NCBI RefSeq assembly: GCF_014982785.1
Contig: NZ_JADCKB010000008.1
Coordinates: 52,921-116,920 of the forward strand
Length of the DNA: 64,000 bases
Direction: 5' to 3'
Origin: Ructibacterium gallinarum
GTDB lineage: Bacteria > Bacillota > Clostridia > Monoglobales > Monoglobaceae
The first letter of the stretch is position 1. Each line of letters opens with the position of its first letter. Shown in pieces: positions 57,422-64,000 of the stretch. The position numbers were made by a program, and so were the translations under genes. Under the pieces are notes generated by a model. The model had not been told where the DNA came from, did no database searches, and saw only the letters and a program-made list of their open reading frames with translations.

Positions 57422-58117
57422 TTAGCCCTCAATCCGGTTGGGATTGATCTTGATGCCGGGGCCCATGGTGGAAGCAACCGTGACCGATCTTAAATACTGG
57501 CCTTTGGCCGCCGCCGGTTTTGCCTTAATCACCGCACCCATCAATGCGTTAAAGTTGGTGATAAGCTTTTCAGCGCCGAAGGACGCCTTGCCAATGGGAC
57601 AATGGATAATATTGGTCTTGTCCAGCCGGTACTCAATCTTACCGGACTTGATGTCGGAAATCGCCTTAGCAACATCCGGGGTAACCGTACCCGCCTTGGG
57701 GTTCGGCATAAGGCCTTTCGGGCCCAGGATACGTCCGATACGTCCGACTACACCCATCATATCCGGAGTAGCAACTGCTACGTCAAAATCAAACCAGTTT
57801 TCGCTCTGGATCTTCTGTGCCAGCTCTTCAGCGCCCACATAATCAGCGCCTGCGGCCTTGGCTTCCTCTGCCTTGCCCTCTCTGGCAAAGACCAGAACAC
57901 GTACCGTTTTACCGGTACCGTTGGGCAGTACCACTGCGCCCCGGACCTGCTGATCCGCGTGTCTGGAGTCAACGCCCAGCTTCACATGCAGTTCGATGGT
58001 CTCATCAAACTTGCAGGTTGCGGTCTTGCAGACCAGATCCAGCGCTTCTGCCGGGTCATACTGCTTGCCCTTTTCAATCAGCTTTACGCTGTCCTGATAC
58101 TTTTTACCTTTCTTCAA
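57422..58117 (-). CDS. rplA: 50S ribosomal protein L1
   Basis: 231 residues starting [18 protein letters not shown]; the L1 signature is in [15 protein letters not shown]. Its stop is followed by the L10 leader. Confidence 0.98.
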   Translation of the reverse strand: MKKGKKYQDSVKLIEKGKQYDPAEALDLVCKTATCKFDETIELHVKLGVDSRHADQQVRGAVVLPNGTGKTVRVLVFAREGKAEEAKAAGADYVGAEELAQKIQSENWFDFDVAVATPDMMGVVGRIGRILGPKGLMPNPKAGTVTPDVAKAISDIKSGKIEYRLDKTNIIHCPIGKASFGAEKLITNFNALMGAVIKAKPAAAKGQYLRSVTVASTMGPGIKINPNRIEG

Positions 58118-58191
58118 TGTTACATCCTCCTTGGTGGTTTCACAGAACGCTCAAAGCGTTCCTCCCACAATTTTCAGTGCCTGTGACTTAA

Positions 58192-58617
58192 CTACTCCTC
58201 CACGGTAACGCCCATGGACCGTGCTGTTCCAGCAATCATTGACATTGCCGCTTCCAAAGAAGCCGCGTTCAAATCGGGCATTTTCTGCTCTGCGATCGCC
58301 TGAAGATCCGCCTTGCTCAGGGTTGCTACCTTGGTCTTGTTGGGAACGCCTGAACCACTCTGGATTTTGCAGGCCTTTTTGATCAAAACCGGAGCCGGGG
58401 GAGTCTTGGTTATAAAGGTGAAGGATCTGTCCTGATATACGGTGATAACAACCGGGATTACCAGACCTGCGTCCTTCTGTGTTCTTTCATTAAACTGCTT
58501 GGTGAAATCCATGATGTTCACACCGTGCTGACCCAGCGCAGGACCAACCGGAGGAGCCGGCGTTGCCTTTCCCGCAGGAATCTGCAGTTTAATATAACCT
58601 GTAATTTTCTGTGCCAC
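58192..58617 (-). CDS. rplK: 50S ribosomal protein L11
   Basis: 141 residues from a GTG at 58617 with GGAGGTG upstream; (M)[19 protein letters not shown] is the normal start. C-terminal RNA-binding motif GTARSMGV. Binds 23S rRNA in the GTPase centre. Confidence 0.97.
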   Translation of the reverse strand: MAQKITGYIKLQIPAGKATPAPPVGPALGQHGVNIMDFTKQFNERTQKDAGLVIPVVITVYQDRSFTFITKTPPAPVLIKKACKIQSGSGVPNKTKVATLSKADLQAIAEQKMPDLNAASLEAAMSMIAGTARSMGVTVEE

Positions 58618-58624
58618 TTCAATA

Positions 58625-58735
58625 CACCTCCTTGTTTCACAAACGTGGTAATATCGGGATACCCGCCAAAACCGCGGCCTTCCCTCCCACAAACCGGCAG
58701 GCCTCTGCCGGAATATATAAACGGAATACTCCGTG
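58625..58735 (-). promoter_or_regulatory. Probable rplK leader RNA
   Basis: In the 195-bp nusG-rplK gap the minus strand has GTGGGAGGGAAGG (58692-58680) and ATTACCAC (58654-58647), a pattern of structured leaders before rplK, plus hairpin CCGGCAGAGGCCTGCCGG. Probably feedback regulation by L11. Confidence 0.45.
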
Positions 58736-58812
58736 TGGGTAACAAATGAATAAAATGTCCCGGCGCTTTGCGCCGATTCCGCCGCCGCAGGCTGTGATTC
58801 GCTGCCGCGGGG

Positions 58813-59331
58813 CTATGCCAGGGCTTCTACCTGGTTAAACTCCAGTTCCACATCGGTATCTCTGCCGAACATGGAAACCTTGGCGCGCACCTTTTTCTTA
58901 TCCATCTGGATTTCGGTAATCACGCCGACAAAACCCTCCAGAGGGCCATACTTGACCCGCATATGGTCGCCGACCTCAAAGTCCAGCGAAACGGTGGTAT
59001 GCTCAAGACCCATACTTTCGACTTCCTCAGGGGTAAGAGGCACCGGGCTGGAACCCGGACCAACAAAGCCGGTCACACCCCGGGTGTTACGCACCACATA
59101 CCAGCTCTCATCCGTCATGATCATCTTGATCATCACATAGCCGGGATAGATTTTGCGCTCTACCACTTTTTTCTGGTTATCCTTCATTTCGATAACCTCT
59201 TCCATGGGCACTCGTATCTCCTGGATCACATCGTGCATACCGCGGTTATCCACCGTCTTTTGAATATCGGTCATGACCTTGTTCTCGTAGCCGGAATAGG
59301 TGTGGGCTACATACCATTTTGCACTTGCCAT
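58813..59331 (-). CDS. nusG: Transcription antitermination factor NusG
   Basis: 172 residues: NGN domain (KWYVAHTYSGYENKV..) and KOW motif (VGDHMRVKYGPLEGFVGVI). It binds RNA polymerase and affects pausing. Upstream is secE. Confidence 0.98.
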   Translation of the reverse strand: MASAKWYVAHTYSGYENKVMTDIQKTVDNRGMHDVIQEIRVPMEEVIEMKDNQKKVVERKIYPGYVMIKMIMTDESWYVVRNTRGVTGFVGPGSSPVPLTPEEVESMGLEHTTVSLDFEVGDHMRVKYGPLEGFVGVITEIQMDKKKVRAKVSMFGRDTDVELEFNQVEALA

Positions 59332-59363
59332 ATTATCAGGGAAAAACCCCTTCCCTCCTGTTT

Positions 59364-59573
59364 CTACCGATTGATAAAGAACGACATGCCCCAGGTAAAG
59401 AGCATATCAAGCGCCCAGATGACTACGCCCACAATCAACACATAAATAATAACGATAATGGTGTTCTGTCTCACCTTGGAAAAGGCCGGCCATACCACCT
59501 TTTTCATTTCAGACTTGACTTCTTTGAAGTAATTCACAATTCTTACAAAGAAATTTGGCTTTGTATGTTCCAT
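59364..59573 (-). CDS. secE: Preprotein translocase SecE
   Basis: 69 residues; cytoplasmic helix FFVRIVNYFKEVKSEMKKVVWP, and one membrane helix. Part of SecYEG. Confidence 0.96.
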   Translation of the reverse strand: MEHTKPNFFVRIVNYFKEVKSEMKKVVWPAFSKVRQNTIIVIIYVLIVGVVIWALDMLFTWGMSFFINR

Positions 59574-59609
59574 AACTTACACTCCTTGAAAGCGTACTGC
59601 TTTAACAGC

Positions 59610-59759
59610 TTATTTCGTCTCTTTGTGCACGGTGTGCTTTCTGCAGAATCTGCAGTACTTGTTCATTTCCAGTCTGTCCGGGCAGTTCTGCTTATTCTTG
59701 GTGGTATCGTAATTTCTCTGCTTGCACTCGGTGCAGGCCAGCGTAATCTTGGTTTGCAT
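59610..59759 (-). CDS. rpmG: 50S ribosomal protein L33
   Basis: 49 residues, too short for standard ORF filters: [20 protein letters not shown], ending [16 protein letters not shown]. Two CxxC pairs show the zinc-binding (C+) form. First gene of the secE-nusG operon. Confidence 0.95.
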   Translation of the reverse strand: MQTKITLACTECKQRNYDTTKNKQNCPDRLEMNKYCRFCRKHTVHKETK

Positions 59760-59860
59760 CTTTTTCACCTCGTTTATCCAAATTCAAAAGCCGGTTTCTG
59801 CCTGAGAGTTCCCCGGACTTTTTTTAACACAAATAAAGCCTCTTCACAGAGGTATGAATT

Positions 59861-59889
59861 ATATTATCACATTCAAGGGGTTTTGTCAA
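59861..59889 (-). promoter_or_regulatory. Promoter of the rpmG-secE-nusG operon
   Basis: On the minus strand perfect TTGACA (59889-59884), 17-bp spacer and TAATAT (59866-59861), with TATAAT in the same A/T tract. Confidence 0.85.
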
Positions 59890-59917
59890 GTTTTTTTCAG
59901 AAAAAATTACGGATTTT

Positions 59918-59945
59918 TTGCATATTTACCCTTGTCCGCTATATA
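59918..59945 (+). promoter_or_regulatory. Possible promoter of the YkvI-like gene
   Basis: TTGCAT (59918-59923), 16-bp spacer and TATATA (59940-59945), pointing away from the rpmG promoter. The -10 is weak. Confidence 0.4.
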
Positions 59946-59999
59946 TAGTAAAACAGGCCGCTTCGGCCCCAAAATACAGTGGACAAGGGAGAGAAAAAA

Positions 60000-61013
60000 A
60001 TGAAGAACGGATTGAAAATTGCCATGGTATATATTGGGCTGGTCATCGGGGCAGGGTTTGCCTCGGGAAGAGAGATCATGGAATATTTCAACTTCCCCGG
60101 CGGCACCGACCACAGCGGTATTGTCCTTGCCACCTTTCTTTTGATTGCGGTCTGTTATCTCATTCTGCGCCGGGCCTCTCTTTCCGGCATCACCACCTTT
60201 GACGGATATCTTAAGGCGGTTGCAGGCCGCGGAGCCGGGGCGGTACGCCTGTTTATGCTTCTTTATTTGTTCTGTGGATTTTTCACCATGCTGGCCGGCT
60301 CCGGCGCACTGCTCCGCCAAAGCCTGATGCTGCCCTCACCGGCAGGCTGCCTTTTCATGGCCGCTGTCTGTTTCCTCATTTTGGCCTTTGACCTTAAGGG
60401 GATTGTAGCGCTTAATACGGTTTTAGTTCCCTGCATGATTGCAGGTATTTTCTATATTTGTATTTGTTCGGTACTGTTTGGCACCCAATCCGCCTTTTCG
60501 TTTGCGTCCCTAGGCCGCGGCATGCTGACCTCCGCCATCTGCTATGTGAGCTACAACACCATTTCCGCCGCCTCGGTTCTGATTCCTCTGTGCAAACAAA
60601 TCACCATGAAGGAAATTCGGACGGCGGCAGTCACCGGCGGGCTGGTGCTGGGAATTTTGATTACAGCCGTTTGGGCGGTGCAGTCCCAGTATTTCGACGC
60701 CCTGTGGGACAGTGAAATCCCCATGCTTCAGCTGGCGGCCATGGCAGGGCGAAGTGAAAAATATCTGTATTCCCTCATTTTAATGATGGCAATCTGCACC
60801 ACCGCCGTTTCCCAGGGGTTTGGAATTCTCTCTGCCTTTGCCCCGGCAGGGACAAAACAAAGGATTTTCCGCGCCGCCGTTCTCTGCCTTGCGGCCCTGC
60901 CCTTTTCCATGCTGGGCTTTGCCGGCCTTGTGGCGCATCTCTATGCCTTTTTTGGCGTCACCGGCCTTTTATGGATGGGGTTGGTGCTGGTTGACTTTTA
61001 CCGGAAAGCGTAA
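60000..61013 (+). CDS. YkvI-like multi-pass membrane protein
   Basis: 337 residues from ATG 60000 (AAGGGAG upstream). About ten membrane helices; the start MKNGLKIAMVYIGLVIGAGFASGREIMEYF is the YkvI/LeuT-like APC family motif (IGAGFASG). Possibly an amino-acid-type transporter; the substrate is unknown. Dispersed repeats and tRNA-Thr follow. Confidence 0.87.
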   Translation: MKNGLKIAMVYIGLVIGAGFASGREIMEYFNFPGGTDHSGIVLATFLLIAVCYLILRRASLSGITTFDGYLKAVAGRGAGAVRLFMLLYLFCGFFTMLAGSGALLRQSLMLPSPAGCLFMAAVCFLILAFDLKGIVALNTVLVPCMIAGIFYICICSVLFGTQSAFSFASLGRGMLTSAICYVSYNTISAASVLIPLCKQITMKEIRTAAVTGGLVLGILITAVWAVQSQYFDALWDSEIPMLQLAAMAGRSEKYLYSLILMMAICTTAVSQGFGILSAFAPAGTKQRIFRAAVLCLAALPFSMLGFAGLVAHLYAFFGVTGLLWMGLVLVDFYRKA

Positions 61014-61019
61014 ACGCAT

Positions 61020-61467
61020 CACTACTGCCAAACAAAAGAAACAGCAAAGAAGCGCACGCGCTGATCCGTGCCCGGTTTTTGAGCAAAGGGCTCCCGCAAA
61101 GAAGCGCACGCGCTTGTGCAAAAATTTTATTTTTAAATGATTCGCCGAACCCGGTTCCGTCATGCCTCTCCCGGACGGCACGGAAATAAAATTTTTGCGC
61201 CTTTTCGGCGGCAAACACCGTTCATCCGTGCCCGGTTTTTGAGCGCAAAGGGCTCCCGAAAAGTGACGGCCGGTGGGCGCCGGCAGAAGCTTATGCAGGA
61301 TTTTCTTCTTACTCTGCGGCTGCGGGCTGAAGCTTTATCTTTTTCTCAAACTCGTTCGGCAGTGGTGAAGCGCGTGCGCTTCTGGGAAAAAGGAGGAGCA
61401 AGGAAGCAGGCGACTGATTTTTTATGCAATAAAAAATCGGAGCAAAGCGAACTTTGCTCCGACGTTG
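61020..61467. repeat. Dispersed repeat cluster next to tRNA-Thr
   Basis: GCCCGGTTTTTGAGC occurs twice (61069, 61231), AGAAGCGCACGCGCT twice, and GTTCGGCAGTGGTGAAGCGC (61353) matches module C of the 42.4-43.5 kb array. 61231-61275 is the reverse complement of 42650-42697, and GGAGCAAAGCGAACTTTGCTCCGACG (in part) next to the tRNA is the reverse of the array start near 42440. Both orientations are mixed. The tRNA CCA end is at 61468. Confidence 0.8.
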
Positions 61468-61543
61468 TGGAGCTGGTGATGGGACTCGAACCCGCAACCT
61501 GCTGATTACAAATCAGCTGCTCTGCCAGTTGAGCTACACCAGC
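61468..61543 (-). tRNA. tRNA-Thr (UGU)
   Basis: 76 nt with encoded CCA. Acceptor GCTGGTG / CACCAGC, D-arm GCTCAACTGGCAGAGC, anticodon loop TTTGTAA with anticodon TGT (61510-61508), T-arm GCGGGTTCGAGTCCC. All arms pair. Confidence 0.96.
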
Positions 61544-61620
61544 GCAAGGGCTATTCTATCACAAATCCAGCCCCTTGTCAACTATTTTTTCATGATTCTT
61601 TTTATTTTAAATCGAGTAAT

Positions 61621-62415
61621 TTAAATTTGTATGCCCGGTTCAGGGTTCTTCCGGTGTTCACGGGCGTATTGCCGGGGTGAAATTCCAAACCGCCGCCGGA
61701 ACATCTTGGAAAAATGGAACACATCCGCATATCCGGCCAATGCGGCGGCTTCGGAAACCGTTTTGCCCTGGCAAAGATACCGGACGGCGTGTTCCATCCG
61801 CGTCCTGATCAGGAACTCCTGCATGGTCATGCCGGAAAACCGCTTAAAAATCCGGCTTAAGTACCGGCGGCTGAGCCCCAGCATGGAGGCGATTTCTTCC
61901 ATTGTAATATCCCGCATATAGTTTGCACAGATATAGTCTGCCGCCTGGCGTTCATAGCCCGGAGGCGGGGTCTGCTGTTCCAGCAGCTCTGACATCAGCA
62001 AAAACAGCTGTCCCGCAATATATTCCTCGCGGCGGGCGGTTCGCTCTTCTGCCCGCAGGATCGCCTCAAAGCAAGTGCCGCCGCAGGACTGAACAGGTAC
62101 ATTTCCCTTTGCCAGCTGTCCGGCCATAGCGCCGTCAAAGCCCACCCAGATATACTCCCAGGGCACCTGGGTATCGGCGGTATAGGTGGTCACCTCACCG
62201 GGGCGGATCACAAAAATCTCCCCCGCGTGCACCGGAAAGCCGCCCTCCGCATTATAAAACACGCCCTTACCCTTTTTGACATAGTGAATCAGATAATACT
62301 CCCGCACATGGGGGCCATAGCTATATCCGGGGTTACATTTTTCCCACCCGGCAATCAGGGGATTCAGGTCCCGAAAACCGCGGTTGACAACAGGAATGCT
62401 GGCACTGTTTTTCAT
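61621..62415 (-). CDS. AraC-family transcriptional regulator
   Basis: 264 residues from ATG 62415 (TGAGGTGA upstream); earlier ATGs overlap the promoter. An N-terminal cupin-like sensor (~30-150, GEIFVIRPGEVTTY) precedes the AraC DNA-binding domain: MEEIASMLGLSRRYLSRIFKRFSG and VSEAAALAGYADVFHFSKMFRRRFGISPRQYAR. It is divergent from melA, so probably the melibiose/alpha-galactoside regulator (inference). Confidence 0.93.
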   Translation of the reverse strand: MKNSASIPVVNRGFRDLNPLIAGWEKCNPGYSYGPHVREYYLIHYVKKGKGVFYNAEGGFPVHAGEIFVIRPGEVTTYTADTQVPWEYIWVGFDGAMAGQLAKGNVPVQSCGGTCFEAILRAEERTARREEYIAGQLFLLMSELLEQQTPPPGYERQAADYICANYMRDITMEEIASMLGLSRRYLSRIFKRFSGMTMQEFLIRTRMEHAVRYLCQGKTVSEAAALAGYADVFHFSKMFRRRFGISPRQYAREHRKNPEPGIQI

Positions 62416-62434
62416 CTTGCTCACCTCAGGTTCC

Positions 62435-62464
62435 ATTATAACATATTCTTGTTCCCTTATGCAA
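62435..62464 (-). promoter_or_regulatory. Promoter of the araC-type gene
   Basis: On the minus strand TTGCAT (62464-62459), 18-bp spacer and perfect TATAAT (62440-62435). The -35 box abuts that of melA. Confidence 0.75.
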
Positions 62465-62493
62465 TTCTTTTCGGCAGAAAAATATGCTATAAC
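62465..62493 (+). promoter_or_regulatory. Promoter of melA with weak -35
   Basis: TTCTTT (62465-62470), 17-bp spacer and TATAAC (62488-62493) with TG before it. A weak -35 fits activation by the AraC-type protein. Confidence 0.6.
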
Positions 62494-62532
62494 CATAATA
62501 ACCGAAAATCTTAGAAAACGGAGGAGAACACC

Positions 62533-63849
62533 ATGATTAAAATTACATTTATGGGGGCGGGCAGTACGGTATTTGCAAAGAACGTGCTGGGTGACACTAT
62601 GCTATGCGACAGCTTTCATACCTGCGAAATCGCCCTTTATGACATCGACAAACAGCGGCTGGAAGATTCAGAAATGATGCTGCATGCAGTCAACAAAAAC
62701 TGTAACCAGGACCGGGCGGTTATCAAAACGTATCTGGGGGTGGAAAACCGGAAGGAAGCCCTGCGGGGAGCCAACTTTGTGGTCAACGCCATTCAGGTGG
62801 GCGGCTATGAGCCATGCACAGTCATTGACTTTGAAGTTCCCAAAAAATACGGTCTGCGCCAAACCATCGGCGACACCCTTGGGATCGGCGGTATTTTCCG
62901 GGCACTGCGCACCATTCCGGTTCTGCGGGAGTTTGCGGAAGATATGGCAGAGGTTTGTCCCAACGCCTGGTTTTTGAACTATACCAACCCCATGGCCATG
63001 CTCAGCGGATTTATGCAGAGATATACCCCGATCAAAACGGTGGGACTGTGCCACAGCGTCCAGGTCTGCACGCCGGACCTTTTGGATTCGCTGGACATTC
63101 CCAAAGAGGGGGTAACCGACTTTATTGCCGGAATCAACCACATGGCTTGGCTGCTTGAGGTGCGGGACAAGGACGGCAACGACCTGTATCCGCTGATCCG
63201 GGAAAAAGCCATTAAGATGAACGAAGAAAAGAAACACGGCAATATGGTACGCCATGAATATATCCGGCGGCTTGGCTATTACTGCACCGAAAGCAGTGAA
63301 CACAATGCGGAATACAACGCCTTCTTTATTAAACCCAACTATCCGGAACTGATTGAAAAATTCAATATCCCCCTGGATGAATATCCCCGCCGCTGTGTGA
63401 AACAGATTAAAGACTGGGAAAAACAGCGGGAAGAGCTGTTTGCCGGCGGCACCATTACCCACGAGCGGAGCAAAGAATATGCTTCCCATATTATGGAGGC
63501 TATGGTCACCAACCGTCCCTATAAAATCGGCGGCAATGTAATCAACCACGGCCTGATCACCAACCTGCCCTCTGACGCCTGCGTAGAGGTGCCCTGCCTG
63601 GTAGACGCATCCGGCGTCAGCCCCACCTATGTGGGCGCGCTCCCGCTGCAGCTGGCGGCCATGAACATGACCAACATCAACGTCCAGCTTTTGACCATCG
63701 AAGCGGCGGTTACCGGCAAAAAGGAACACATCTACCATGCGGCCATGATGGATCCGGTCACCTCGACCAATCTGTCCATTGACGACATTGTGGCGATGTG
63801 TGACGAACTGATCGAAGCCCATAAGGCGGCCGGTTTCCCGGTGCTGTAA
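62533..63849 (+). CDS. melA: Glycoside hydrolase family 4, alpha-galactosidase
   Basis: 438 residues. NAD-binding start ITFMGAGSTVFAKNV (~4-18), LNYTNPMA (~149-156), CHSVQ (~172-176) and GINHMAW (~201-207), plus DEYPRRCVKQ. GH4 enzymes use NAD and Mn by an oxidation-elimination mechanism; CHSVQ points to the alpha-galactosidase (MelA) branch. Strong GGAGGAG before the start. No transporter is within the window. Confidence 0.92.
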   Translation: MIKITFMGAGSTVFAKNVLGDTMLCDSFHTCEIALYDIDKQRLEDSEMMLHAVNKNCNQDRAVIKTYLGVENRKEALRGANFVVNAIQVGGYEPCTVIDFEVPKKYGLRQTIGDTLGIGGIFRALRTIPVLREFAEDMAEVCPNAWFLNYTNPMAMLSGFMQRYTPIKTVGLCHSVQVCTPDLLDSLDIPKEGVTDFIAGINHMAWLLEVRDKDGNDLYPLIREKAIKMNEEKKHGNMVRHEYIRRLGYYCTESSEHNAEYNAFFIKPNYPELIEKFNIPLDEYPRRCVKQIKDWEKQREELFAGGTITHERSKEYASHIMEAMVTNRPYKIGGNVINHGLITNLPSDACVEVPCLVDASGVSPTYVGALPLQLAAMNMTNINVQLLTIEAAVTGKKEHIYHAAMMDPVTSTNLSIDDIVAMCDELIEAHKAAGFPVL

Positions 63850-63873
63850 ATACAAAAACCTCTGTGGAGTTTC

Positions 63874-64000
63874 TGAACAGGTCCAGTAAAAACGGACAAT
63901 AGAAAAAATCGCCCTCCTATGGTATAATAAAAACTATCAAAGGGGGGCATTGTTATGCCAAGAAAATACATAAAAATAAGGCAACACGAAGAAGAATTGC
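63874..64000 (+). mobile_element. Left end of an IS3-like element (partial)
   Basis: TGAACAGGTCCAGTAAAAACGGACAAT (in part) looks like an IS3-family left end (TG start and GTAAAA..CGGACA). A TATAAT-like box is at 63921-63927. An ORF begins at 63955 (MPRKYIKIRQHEEEL) behind GGGGGG, similar to transposase OrfA starts. The element continues beyond the window. Confidence 0.6.
63955..64000 (+). CDS. Transposase OrfA-like protein, start only
   Basis: Fifteen codons are visible, MPRKYIKIRQHEEEL, similar to helix-turn-helix OrfA of IS3-type elements. The rest is outside the window. Confidence 0.5.
   Translation, partial: MPRKYIKIRQHEEEL

Overview
The window looks like the chromosome of a monoderm (Gram-positive-type) Clostridia-like Firmicute of moderate GC. 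The evidence is S-layer-homology (SLH) surface proteins, an EcfA1-EcfA2-EcfT transport module, type III glutamine synthetase, a DtxR-regulated feo cluster, an LCP cell-wall ligase, a CD1871A-type microprotein, Gram-positive-style Rho, and Shine-Dalgarno sites close to AGGAGG. No species is claimed.

Layout. 1-11.5 kb: a minus-strand surface operon (small unknown protein, lipoprotein, SLH-CAP protein, and a giant SLH protein that runs off the left edge). Upstream lies a membrane-anchored LuxR-type regulator, and three near-palindromic repeats sit in front of the operon. 11.8-13.7 kb: tmRNA (ssrA), an esterase and smpB. 13.9-25.7 kb: a long plus-strand series (rRNA-type methyltransferase, ecfA1-ecfA2-ecfT, truA, DUF5711-like protein, cvpA, rho, polysaccharide deacetylase, asnA, then a TlpA / CXXC microprotein / 4Fe-4S redox trio). 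25.7-31.5 kb: argG, ruvC, ydcF-like gene, glnN with a terminator-like leader hairpin, and a ParB/Noc protein. 31.7-36.4 kb: a MITE-like palindromic element, a DUF1275 protein, and a dtxR / feoA-feoA-feoB iron cluster with two almost identical operators. 36.4-42.3 kb: a compact six-gene phage-head cassette with N4-gp56-type capsid protein and no terminase, portal or integrase. 42.4-43.5 kb: a mosaic of palindromic repeats that recurs in smaller pieces at 50.4, 55.7 and 61.0-61.5 kb.

43.5-59.8 kb carries the translation genes on the minus strand in two blocks: rpmG-secE-nusG-rplK-rplA-rplJ-rplL and rplGB-rpsL-rpsG-fusA-tuf. The rpoB-rpoC genes expected between them are absent. Their place is taken by four envelope-type genes (RCC1-like protein, LCP ligase, zinc-ribbon membrane protein, DNRLRE protein). 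A terminator after rplL and a consensus promoter before rplGB make the two blocks independent units. 60-64 kb: a YkvI-like transporter, tRNA-Thr, a divergent araC / melA pair for alpha-galactoside use, and the start of an IS3-like element.

Most notable: the separation of rpoBC from its usual cluster, the intact but incomplete podovirus-like head cassette, the LuxR/operator/surface-protein system, the dispersed repeat family, and a ribosomal protein L10 with a minisatellite-encoded tail.
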